Positions 54,784-64,000 of a DNA stretch of 64,000 bases are shown piece by piece; the first letter of the stretch is position 1; every line of letters begins with the position of its first letter. The translations under genes and the position numbers were made by a program. A model generated the notes under the pieces. That model saw only the letters and a program-made list of their open reading frames with translations, did not search any database and had not been told where the DNA came from. The stretch is from positions 6,690,881 through 6,754,880 of the forward strand of contig FN649741.1 in the NCBI GenBank assembly GCA_000310025.1. The letters are read 5' to 3'. Origin of the DNA: Ectocarpus siliculosus (lineage: Eukaryota > Sar > Phaeophyceae > Ectocarpales > Ectocarpaceae).

Positions 54784-57700
54784 ATGGAGTCGACATCCGA
54801 CCCTGGCGACCGCCCTTCTGGGGACCGCTCTCCTGGTGGTGCTGGTGCTGGTGCTGGTGCTAGTGCTGGTGCCGGAGGTTCTGCTGGCGCTGCTGCTGCA
54901 GCAGCAGCGGCGCAACCTGGGGAATCCCTCCTGAGCACGGTGCGTAGCGTCAAACGCACCGTCATCAACGTTGCAGAGACCGTACCACACGGGAATTTGT
55001 CGGGAGTTTGGACGTTTTTCCAGAAGCTCAACAAGCCGTTGGACAACGGGAAGAACACGCGATGCATCGTTGCCGATGAAGACGGCAAGGAATGCGGCCG
55101 GATGTACAAGCACGTGGCCAAGAACGGCACGCGTCCGCTGCTAGACCATCTGCGGACGAAGCATGTTCCACAGTACGAGTTGGCGATGAAAGCGAGCAAC
55201 AAATCTACAAAAGCGAAGCAGGAGAGAGGCAAAGCATACGCTACGGCTGCTGCCGCTCGTGGCAAATGTGAGTGTGTTGCGCATGTACACAGCAGCAGAG
55301 CAGTAGAGTGCGAGCCTCCACTCATTTTTTTTTTTTTCTTTGTATGACACAACGAATCCATCTCTACCATAGAAGAGTCTGAGGCCAATTGTTAAGCTGT
55401 CCTGTTTTGGGCTGTCCCTTTTCTCAAAAAGGGACAACTGACCAAGAACCACTTGTTACGTGGTCTTTTTTTGCATTTTTGAACCTCCCGAAAAGGGACA
55501 GCGAAAAAAGATCGCCCCATCCTGTCCCTTTTTGGGCAACTTTGTGACAGGATGGGACGGTCCTTTTTTGTTGTCCTTTTTCTGTCACAACACATGACAC
55601 TTGCCCACAAACTTGAATATCTCGACGGATGATCCCCGCAAACTCTAACGGTATTCGCACGAGTCGTGTCATGTGACTGGTACGGAGTCAGTAGCCTCGG
55701 CGATAGACGTAATGTTGTCATTTGGCTGACCAGGTGGACAACCCGATGTGTGCGGCAAACAAGCGGCAAACGAGCCGAAAGAGCCTGGACGCAGCAGCGG
55801 TGGGTCTTTTTGGTGCACAGTCAACTTTTGCGAACCCAACTTCTGGGCGACCTATAGCGTCCTGGTCTGTATCAATCACCACACAAGACGAATCAGACGC
55901 ACAGCTCATGGCGGATACCTTTGTCATCGCTGTTGGTTCGGTGTGTGACGAGGGAGCATCGATGAACCAAAGTTGCAACACGGGGAAAAATAACAAAAAA
56001 TATGCTTGGAGACGCGGCGGGTAATTTTTCCCGCTTGTCCACCACTCTCGCGCTCACAACCTCTGACCGCCCGTCAGCCTCCTGGTCTGTATCAACCACC
56101 ACACAAGACGGACCATACACATAGCTCGTGGCGGATACCTTTGTCATCGCTGTTGTTTCAGTGTGTGGCGAGGGAGCATCCATGAACCAAAGTTGCGGCA
56201 TGGGCAAAAAAGAGCAAAAAAGGCTGGTTGTTGGCGCGGTGGGGTTTTTCAAGGTGCTGCTGTTGACTCTCGCCACCTCAGTTGCCGTGCCTCCCACTGC
56301 CCTGTGGTCTCGATCAGCCGCCACACAAGGCGGACCAAGCACCCAGCTCGCGGGGGACAGCTTTACAGTTGCTGATGCTTCGCTCTGTGCGGAGATATCA
56401 CCGAAAAACCAACTCGGTGCCAAGGTACTCACTGTGTGACGAACGGTCGTTGCACTTGTTGTTGCAGGGTTGCAGGGTCATTTTTTTTGGCGAATGAGCA
56501 AAAAGGATCGACCAGCACCGTAACAAGTGGGTCATCTTTTTGCTAGATTATTTTTTGGTTCGTCCCTTTTTGAGAAAAGGGACAGCCCAAAAAGGGACAG
56601 CTTAACAAGTGGCCTGAGACCGATTATTATTATTTTTTTTCTTAATATGACACCTTTATTTTTTTATTTTTTGTATGCATACTGCTGTACGTGCGCCAAC
56701 GCACACACATGAACCACACTGCGTTTGATTTTCCAGAGGGCAACAGTTTCCGTGTCTTCCCCAGCTATTGTTTGTTGTCTCTCTCCTCCTCGCGTGCGTT
56801 CCAGTACGAAAAGGAACAACACAAACAACATAAAACATACCAACAAGGCGAAAATTAAAAATAAAAATTGTAAAAGTTAAAGTTCGATTGGTGTAGACTT
56901 CCAAACATTTAAATATTTGTAATAATCTAATAATCTCGCCGCTTTTTTCTTTTTTCCTCGCTTTCTCTCCCACCCCCCCTCTGCTCTTTTTGGTGTGCTC
57001 CTCCTTTACTCTCAGCCTTCTTTCCTGGGCAACAGAAGACCCCCGTCACCCCGCAGCTGAAGCATCACCTGGACCGCCTTTCAGTGATATGGTGTGTGCA
57101 GAGCGGACGGCCTTGGCGTGCCCTCAGAGACCCGGGGCACAAGCTGCTGCTGTCGGAGTTTGTGCCGGAGTACGCCGCTACGGACATCTCACATGCAGCA
57201 TTGGACAAGATCCTTTTGGAGATGTACCAGACGGCGAAGACTTCCCTTGTCGCCCAGCTCAAGGAAGCCTACGAGGAGCTGAAGAAGATCGGCTACCACC
57301 TACCACGGCCCGTTCTGCTGTCTACAGCTGGACTTGACATCGATTGGCACCGACGAGTTCTGCACAGCCTCGGTGTCGGTGATTCTGTGAGTTGGTACTT
57401 CTACGTTGTTGAGAGCTTGATGTATGTGAACAACCCCACACCCCTCATGGTTGTTTTTTGTTTTTTGTGCTATACATATTTATTTTTATTTTGACAACAT
57501 AGCATTTCCTCTTTTTGCAGCAGCTCACGGGAATCGTTTGTCTTCGCGTGCTAGAAAGAGCGTACGTGTTCTGGATGCATGTGTGCGTACATGTGTTGGA
57601 ATCCGCGCCAGAAGCATGAACACACACGGCTATCTTAGATTTTTTTTTTTCCGTCCATGTTTTTCGCTACACAGGCCCAACAAAAAGTTGCCGGTGCACC

Positions 57701-60053
57701 TCAGCCTTGCGACCAAGGTGTTCCGAGGCCAGCACACACAAGCGACCATCAAGACCTGGCTCGAACAGGTGCGGTTGACGATGTCTGGTTTGCCCATCTT
57801 CCCCAAACGCCCACCCTGTAGGATGTAGGATGAGTTAGTTGTATACAAATTGGCATAGTTGTCCGCAGGGTGTGAAATTCATTGATTCGGCACTAGTCTG
57901 TGCATTCTAGAGAGTAGGCTGTGATGATGTGCATGGCGTCGTCACAATCAAACCTTAAACATTGCCATCCTCTCCTCACTTCCTATCCTCCCATAGTGCA
58001 GTTGACGACTGGTGTTTTCCAGTCGATCGTTCCCGCGGTGGTGCCGTCGGACGTGTACGTTGCGGCCACGGTCGACCAGGGGCTCAACGTGGTTAACGCC
58101 TGCAAGTCTTTGGGCATCCCAACGATCCCGTGCCTCGGCCACCGGATCCACAGCTCCGTGATGTGGGGGATCGGCGTCAGCGGCAGCGTCGCCACACAGA
58201 AGAACAAGAAGGGAAGGGTGCTTGTGGGAAGGTGCGCAGCTTGCGCAGGGATGTTCAGCCACTCTTGCACCAACAGCGACGCCTTTCGTCTCGTTCAAGA
58301 GACCATGCACGCCAAGTAGCGGGAGGAGATGGAGCAATTTCGTATCGACGCCAGCGCCATCGAAGAAGCAGCTGAAGAGGCGACACCAGCCACCGCCGCC
58401 GCGGCTGCCACCGACGGGGTCCCGAAGGCACTCAGCATCTGCAGGCGCAACGACACCAGGTGCGATATATTTTTATTTTTGGTTCGTTCAATGCAGACGA
58501 ACGCGATTTTGTGAAATGCTACATCTAAGTATCCCGCTCTACATGACTGACTGCCGGGACACATTCCGATGGGAACGATTTCACTGCTGTTGGCGTAGAT
58601 CGTGTGAGTCTTGGAGTGAACGTTTTACATTGAAAACTGAAAATTACACTGGTGCACTATTGCACCTGCAACCAAGTATTATTCCCCCGCTTAAGTTGAC
58701 GATTTTACCTTGCAGTTAAGTTGCCGGTGCTGTGCCACACAGAGGTTCGTCGCTGTCGCTTTGATTGCTGGGAAGCGTGGTACCAGGACTGCGAGAAACT
58801 TGATACCAATCCTGCTCTCCGTATCTACACCGTACCAAAATGCACTCTCCCCCGCCCGCACGCAAACCCTTGTCGTTGTCTCTTCGCTGACCCATCTATA
58901 CTTGCGCAGGTGGCTGTCCACGGATCGGTTTCTGGAGAGACTGTGCGTCCTCGACGAAGCGATCGGCGAATTCCTCAAAGGCCGCCCAGACATGGCTCAC
59001 CGGGGTCTCTCACCTTCCGAGTGGATGGCGACAAAGGAGCTCTGCAGCGTACTGGAGCCGCTGAAGATCGTCACCCACAAGATCCAAGGTGGTGCTGAAG
59101 GACTTCTCAGCCGCGCCATCTACCTTGCCCACGACGTCGGCGAAATGCTCCGCGAGGATGCCATCGAGACTATCGACTGGGCCAGCCGGAAGGCCAAGGG
59201 GAAGGACTCCACTCCCGGCCCCATGGTAAACGTCGCCAAGCTCTCCGACGTCGCCTACACGGCCGTTAAAGTCATCGGCGAGGAGTTCAAGAAGCGCAAC
59301 ATCGGCACCCCGGTTGAAGACGTCGAATTTCTAGCCCTGTTCTTCGACCCGCGAACCAAGAACTTCGGCAAGAGCGTATGTGGGGGAGAAGAGGGCAAGC
59401 AGAAAGCTCTGGCGGCGCTTTCGGGTGTGTCGATCCACACGGTCGAGGCAGTTGGCGCCGTCGGTGTGCAAGCCCCACCTGCTGCCACCCCGCCGCCCGA
59501 GAAACGAGCAAGGGTGGCCACGACCGCGTACGAGAGGCGTCAGGTGCGGAAGGTGAAGGAGGCAGCAGCCGCGCGGACGACTGCGCGTAGAGACCAGCCG
59601 TCTGTGACGGACCGCTTGGAGAAGGAGGTGGATGAATACAGCAAGCTGCCTGCCGCCGTCCCCGCGAAGGACTATGACGTCCTCGGTTTCTGGCAGGATG
59701 CCGGCAGCCCGCGTCTTGACGCCCACGGCAACATTGTTTCTGCAGCGCAATTCCCCATCTTGTCCATGCTTGCTCGCGTGTACCTTTGCATTGACAGCAC
59801 TAGTTGCCAATCAGAGAGGGACTTTTCGGGGCTGGGATTCGTGTACAACAACCTTCGGCAGGCGATGATGCCCGACCGTGTCGAGATGGTGATGTTCCTC
59901 CGGTCTAACCCCCATCTTATTCCCGAGATCAAGAAGTTGGACAATGAGTTGGGGAAGCTGCTTGCAGCGCAGTCTGTTGGGAAGGCTAAAGCTGCATCTG
60001 TCCAAGCCGCTTGTGCGGGAAAGCAGGTGGTTGTCGAGGTCGAATCTGACTGA
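54784..60053 (+). pseudogene. hAT transposase gene, spliced, one in-frame stop
   Basis: Five exons are visible: 54784-55267, 57036-57386, 57675-57768, 58023-58459 and 58910-60053, with GT-AG borders. Exon 1 has an Ala/Gly-rich leader then a BED zinc finger (VWTFFQKLN, RCIVADEDGKEC, LLDHLRTKH). Exon 2 (RALRDPGHKLLLSEFVPEYA) and exon 4 (VYVAATVDQGLNVVNACKSL, then HRIHSSVMWG and FSHSC) match the catalytic domain. The last exon ends with SERDFSGLGFVYNNLRQAMM, the hAT dimerisation region. A TAG at 58317-58319 interrupts exon 4, yet homology continues after it, so this copy is probably inactive unless that segment is spliced out. Confidence 0.8.
55383..56614. mobile_element. TIR element with TGA target duplication inside the hAT intron
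   Basis: Long inverted ends start GGCCAATTGTTAAGCTGTCC on the left and are near-identical, inverted, on the right for about 55 bp. TGA flanks both sides (55380-55382, 56615-56617), a 3-bp duplication of the TNA type typical of PIF/Harbinger elements. The interior holds three tandem units of 220 bp (starting about 55861, 56081 and 56301). No transposase is present. Confidence 0.7.
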
Positions 60054-60113
60054 GCGACATAGCGGCGTATGTTTTTGGATGATTACACAAGGCGCCTGGT
60101 GTTACCCATGTGC

Positions 60114-60270
60114 TAGTACTGGCAAGTTTCTAAGAGAGGCAAATGAGGAATTAGCTGCTGTTGTACGTGTTGCAGGAACGGATGAGTTGGGAGGTATTAG
60201 TACTGGCAAGTTTCAACGAGAGGCAAGTGAGGATTTGTCTGCTGTTGTACGTGTTGCAGTGTTGCAGGAA
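60114..60270. repeat. direct duplication in the transposase 3' region
   Basis: A unit starting AGTACTGGCAAGTTTC and containing GCTGTTGTACGTGTTGCAG occurs twice, about 85 bp apart, downstream of the transposase stop. Confidence 0.8.
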
Positions 60271-60559
60271 CGTAGGAGTCGAGGAGGTATCGATGTGGGG
60301 AACGGTTCCTTTCTGAATAATTGATTAGTTGACAGTTTTTTGGTCTGTTTGGGCTGTCCTAGCGACGAGGACGCATATACGGTGTCACCGGCGGCCTCCA
60401 AACACAGCACACCGTGTTAAAAAGTCGGTTTTCGGTGTACAAAACCCGACGTTTTTTAAGAAATTGCAGGTACTCCGTCGATTCTGTACGGATATCCGTG
60501 CGGTTTCGACGGTTTTTTCTGACGGATAACCGTCCTTAAAGACACGGTTTTGCTCGGTT

Positions 60560-60801
60560 TATGATACGGAGTATACAAAACCGCTCCGTGAAAAAAAACG
60601 CACTACGGATTAACCGCTCCACACCGCTCCGTGACATCAGAAAAAAAAACGCTCCGCTCCGTGAGACTATTGCCCTCGGATAAACCGCTCCGCACCGCTC
60701 CGTGACATTTTCAAATAAAAAACCGCTCCGCACCGCTCCGTGGAAGTAAAAAAAAAAGAAAAACCGCTCCGCGGAGCGGTTCTACTCCGTGAGTAACCCT
60801 G
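60560..60801. repeat. right subterminal GCTCCG array of the inner hAT
   Basis: Several ACCGCTCCGCACCGCTCCG units, inverted relative to the left array. Confidence 0.85.
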
Positions 60802-62113
60802 GATATTTTGGCCCCCTTTTTTACCGGGGGGGGTCAGTTTCCCAGCTGTCTACCCCCTTTTTTCGCTCCCCGGAGGCGCCTGCTACGCGCCTACTCCTGT
60901 CGCCCCCCACTGCCATCACAACCACACACCACACACACACCAGCCCCTGCCAGCCACACACCACACCAACAGCGCCTGTGTCTCAGCTCCTGAGAACCAC
61001 ATCGGTGTGCAACATGAGTCTTCAAGAATTCGGCTTTGTCGCCGGCGATAGCGCTGCCTCTCTCTGCCGAATGAGTAGTAGTAGCAGCAGTCATCCCCGT
61101 TAATTTTAGAGTCAGCTTGCCTCCTTACTACGTAAATTTGGCGTTTCCCGCAGTTTCAGCAGTAGAACTGCTACATTAGTGCGAACAGAGGCCGTACCTC
61201 CTGCGGACAATTTATGCTGTGTGAACTTGGTTTTGGGACTTGTAATACGTAATGGCAAGGTGTGCTTGATTTCATGTCCGACCACTTGGTCGGGCGTGTG
61301 ATAAATAGAGGTAGGTGGTGATGTCGTCGTGTTCAAGTTTGGCAAGCGTTTGATTTTCGCACATAATGTTTTCGCCATGTTTTTTCTTTTGTTTCCTTTT
61401 GGCTGTTGGTTTTTCTAGAGTTGATACTCGCTCGAGGTGCATTGCTGATTGTTGGGCACCCACAACTGGTGGGTGGAATTTTGCATGCATAACTTTGAAG
61501 GTAAGATAATAATAATAATAATATAAAACCAAGTGTTCGAGTTTTTTTCGCGTTTTTTTGTCATGAAATCCTGCTCGCAGCCGAGCTTGCACTGATTCGA
61601 TCGCAACCGTACGGCGGTGTTATAGTGTGAACGTGTATACACACATGCACACTGACTGTAAAATGTAAAATACATCTGGTGGACATAGCTACACAACCAA
61701 CTCCTGCCTCTTGCACGATGCAGTTTTTTTTTTTTTTTGTATGCGCAACATCACGTCACAACGTGTGCCCGCTGTTGTTGTGCCCGTGATGTTCAACTAA
61801 CTAACTGCACACACCTGGCACCTGGCAAACACCACTACTTCCATGCCGCCGGACCATGCGCGCACGTCTTGCGCACTGCTGTATACCACTTCAGATAAGG
61901 GTTCGGGTGTGCCAGGGTACGTGTAGTTGCGTAACGCTCGCTCTTCTTGTAACCTGAGGCCTTCAAAACAGCCGTATCGATATCGAGTATCGATACTCGA
62001 TACGTATCGAGCCATTTTCGGGATATCGAACAAAATATCGGTATTTGTGTTCTTTTCTCGATACGATCGGCGTATTGTATCGAACCCTTCTGCCCGACCA
62101 ATATCCAACACTG
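60802..62113. other. non-coding right part of the outer hAT
   Basis: No gene is supported. It has Pro/Thr-biased sequence near 60.9 kb, an (AAT)n run at 61.51 kb and a T-run at 61.72 kb, then subterminal ATCGATAC repeats. Confidence 0.5.
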
Positions 62114-62344
62114 ATTTGCGGTCATTGTCAACGAGTACCTCTTGCATGCTGCTTGCTATGTACATGTGGAGCAACCACTACCTTCTCCCATGAACTCGCA
62201 TCCAAGCGTCTCACATTGGTTCACCCGCTCTGTCCACCCGCTAAAATCATTACACCTACCTGTAGACGCTCTGATAAAAAGGTGCAGCCCTATGAGAGCC
62301 AACACGGGCGGGTCGGGGGGGTCTCCCACACTTTTTACAGTTTT

Positions 62345-62590
62345 CCCAAACGACCCATGGGATTCCCGTGGGTGAGCCGTGGGTGACCCGTGGGCCGCCC
62401 ATGGGCACCCCGTTAGGCCCATGGGCATGCTCATACCCATGGGCATGGGCATGCCTATGGACATGCCCATGGGCAACCCATATGGGCTGCCCATGAGCGT
62501 GCCTATGGGTAGCCCGTGGGCAGCCTATGGGCAACCCATGGGCAACCCATGGGAAACCCATGGGCGGCCAATGAGAGCCCTTCAACCGAA
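62345..62590. repeat. CCCATGGG palindromic minisatellite
   Basis: About 245 bp of units such as GGGCAACCCATGGGCA and CATGCCCATGGGC, many self-complementary. It is absent at the matching place in copy 1 of the dispersed repeat and resembles the array at 4.27-4.39 kb. Confidence 0.8.
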
Positions 62591-62644
62591 CCAGTGTACT
62601 CCTAAATAAAAGATTATATGCTTTGGAACGGGCACTAAAGCGGC

Positions 62645-62792
62645 TTATAACCCTAACGCTAACCATAGCCCTAACCCCAAGCCCACACGATGCGTGCTAG
62701 GTTGTAGGTTGGCGTTGGTGGCAAAGTTCTAGGTTGACGTGAAGGGGGCTAAGTTCTAGGTTGATATACCGTTGGCGAAGTTCTAGGTTGAA
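62645..62792. repeat. CCCTAA-like words and 27-bp repeat
   Basis: ACCCTAACGCTAACCATAGC with a further CCCTAACCCC resembles degenerate telomere repeat. It is followed by three AAGTTCTAGGTTGA units about 27 bp apart (62724-62792). Confidence 0.6.
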
Positions 62793-62804
62793 GTGCCCAC
62801 GGTG

Positions 62805-62842
62805 GGCACTTCATGGGCGGCCCATGGGCGGCCCATGAAGTG
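62805..62842. repeat. near-perfect palindrome
   Basis: CACTTCATGGGC and GCCCATGAAGTG are exact inverse arms around GGCCCATGGGCG; the whole could fold as a cruciform. Confidence 0.75.
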
Positions 62843-63720
62843 GGGAACAACATGTGGACTGCTGCAAACTGCTGCCGAAAGTACTGTTGAGCCGCACAAC
62901 TGAGATGAGCGGCCCCAGGGAGAGACGAAGGGCTGATGCAGAAACCGATCAGGTCGTTTGAGCGACTGCGGCGCTACTGTCCGCTGAGGGTTTTGCCAGT
63001 TTCCGCTGTAGGCTATATGTATACGCATCTATGCGGGCGATAGTATTGGAGAGAGGCGGAGAGTGCTGAGCGGAGACTCGGAAAAGAAGGGGCTGCAGAA
63101 AAATATGTCTCGCTTGCTCTGCGTTATCCGCTTGAGATGAGATCCTGAGCGGGCGAGCGGAGAGAGGAAACAATCGGTGAGACTGTACATATGAACGAAG
63201 CGTGACTGACAGATCGATTGAGGCGTCCGCTGACCAGTTGACCCGGTTTCCACGAGCGGGCGGGACAGACAGACGCAAGCGAATACTTTATTCTGCCCTG
63301 CCTCTCTATGGACATCGAAACTCGTGCATACGATGCAATAGAGGCGCTACAAATGTCCTACATACGGGAACGGAATGGCGAAAAGAAGGTGGTGATGAAA
63401 AAATACGAATGAGGCACAGACTGTTCAAAGATCGGAAATAAATTCACAGCTCCTCTGTCAGCAGATGTACATACATTCATGAAGATCCCGAAGAGACTGC
63501 TGTGGTTGTCACATTAAAAGTCCATTCGGGTCTCCGCTCATCAGAGATGGAAAGTTGGACATATACGTATCTTTTCTATAGATAAAGATGGATTCGTTGG
63601 GTCATCATGATGAAATAAAAAATATGTACGTATGTATGCATGCACAGCTTGGAACAGCTCCTGTGATGAACATAGTTTATTGGCGTGTGAAAGCCCGACA
63701 GTCATGTGAGGTCCGTGAAA

Positions 63721-64000
63721 CGTATTTCGTAATACTATTTGAAAGGGGGAATGGTTGACCCCCGGCTCCTCAATGGGGCGGACGGCCAGCATGCGAGGGG
63801 AGCCTGCCTGCGGCGCAAGGGGATTTTGCTAATGGATCCCGATTGTTAGACGCAGCCCTGCATTCAAGACGAAAGTTAGTTTCACAGCGACGCAGGGCCG
63901 CGCCGTGGACGAGAACACTGGATAATATGTGGGATTACCAGGGCGCTTCACGGACGACCGCTATCGGTGGCCGCCTCTACTTGTAGGTTGGATGGCGGTG
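63721..64000. other. non-coding end of the window
   Basis: Nothing recognisable is seen. Confidence 0.3.

Larger units (their letters stand above)
54343..60801 (+). mobile_element. inner hAT transposon carrying a BED-finger transposase
   Basis: The ends are CAGGGTTACTCACGGAG and its inverse (ending 60801). GATATTTT lies next to both ends, with two extra T on the left, giving an 8-bp target duplication. Subterminal arrays of CGGAGCGG/CCGCTCCG fill about 220 bp inside each end. It encodes a spliced transposase and contains a third element in its first intron. Confidence 0.85.
54108..62113. mobile_element. outer hAT-type transposon, TSD ATTTGCGG
   Basis: Ends are CAGTGTTGGATATTGG (left) and its inverse (right, ending 62113), with an exact 8-bp duplication ATTTGCGG at 54100-54107 and 62114-62121. 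CAGTG ends and 8-bp duplications are hallmarks of hAT elements. Without the inner element it would be about 1.5 kb. Both ends carry subterminal GTATCGATAC-like repeats. No transposase is its own, so it is non-autonomous. Confidence 0.9.
53560..63720 (+). repeat. dispersed repeat family, copy 2, split by nested transposons
   Basis: The left part (to 54107) and right part (from 62114) together match copy 1 in order. At the split, copy 1 reads straight through, so the 8-kb nest is an insertion. Copy 2 lacks the TIR element of copy 1 near 63.46 kb and has its own extra CCCATGGG array. Confidence 0.75.

Noticed and set aside
54666-55388. 240-codon minus-strand frame
   Set aside because: Antisense to the BED-finger exon, which is clearly the coding strand.
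1-64000. CRISPR array, rRNA operon or bacterial operon
   Set aside because: Repeats here have unequal spacing or transposon ends, and genes are spliced eukaryotic ones.

Overview
The window looks like nuclear DNA of a brown alga, closest in style to Ectocarpus. The reasons are spliced genes with long introns and GT-AG borders, leucine-rich repeats each carried on its own 72-nt exon, FNIP-type repeats, and many KDZ, hAT, Helitron and LTR elements. Host identity is an inference from gene style, since no search could be run. No rRNA, CRISPR array or convincing tRNA was seen.

Left part (0-25 kb). An intronless membrane glycosyltransferase of the hyaluronan/chitin synthase type lies at 1.40-2.80 kb behind a TATA-like box. 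From 5.2 to 16.5 kb there is a very young Ty3/gypsy retroelement on the minus strand. It has one whole 434-bp LTR, and its other LTR survives as two separate parts in a pattern that points to an ~11 kb chromosome inversion, which also cut a KDZ-type transposase gene. A second, non-autonomous LTR element (17.04-19.98 kb) has a perfect GAAAC target duplication. A broken FNIP-repeat gene (22.2-23.5 kb) and a broken recombinase-like gene (23.5-24.6 kb) end facing each other.

Middle (25-36 kb). Mostly repeats: a fold-back MITE, a palindromic GAGTA array, one copy of a dispersed repeat (28.4-31.6 kb) interrupted by a TIR element with a 9-bp target duplication, and a fossil copia-type gag.

Main gene (about 34.9-47.1 kb, plus strand). 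A receptor-like kinase can be followed exon by exon from 36.3 kb: N-terminal cap, five LRR units on phase-2 exons, a Cys-rich cap, a Pro/Thr/Ala stalk on phase-1 exons, one transmembrane helix, a helical bundle resembling the MLKL N-terminal executioner domain, and a TKL-type kinase on phase-0 exons ending at 47,088. A signal-peptide exon at 34,899 is the likely start. It would sense something outside the cell through a modular LRR ectodomain and pass it to a four-helix bundle plus kinase inside. This is the most interesting system in the window.

Right part (47-64 kb). A truncated Helitron helicase (50.7-51.9 kb) is followed by a second copy of the dispersed repeat (53.5-63.7 kb). That copy is split by a nest of three elements: an outer hAT (54,108-62,113; TSD ATTTGCGG), an inner hAT with a BED-finger transposase (54,343-60,801), and a small TIR element inside the transposase intron (55,383-56,614). 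The two copies of the dispersed repeat serve as empty sites for each other's insertions.
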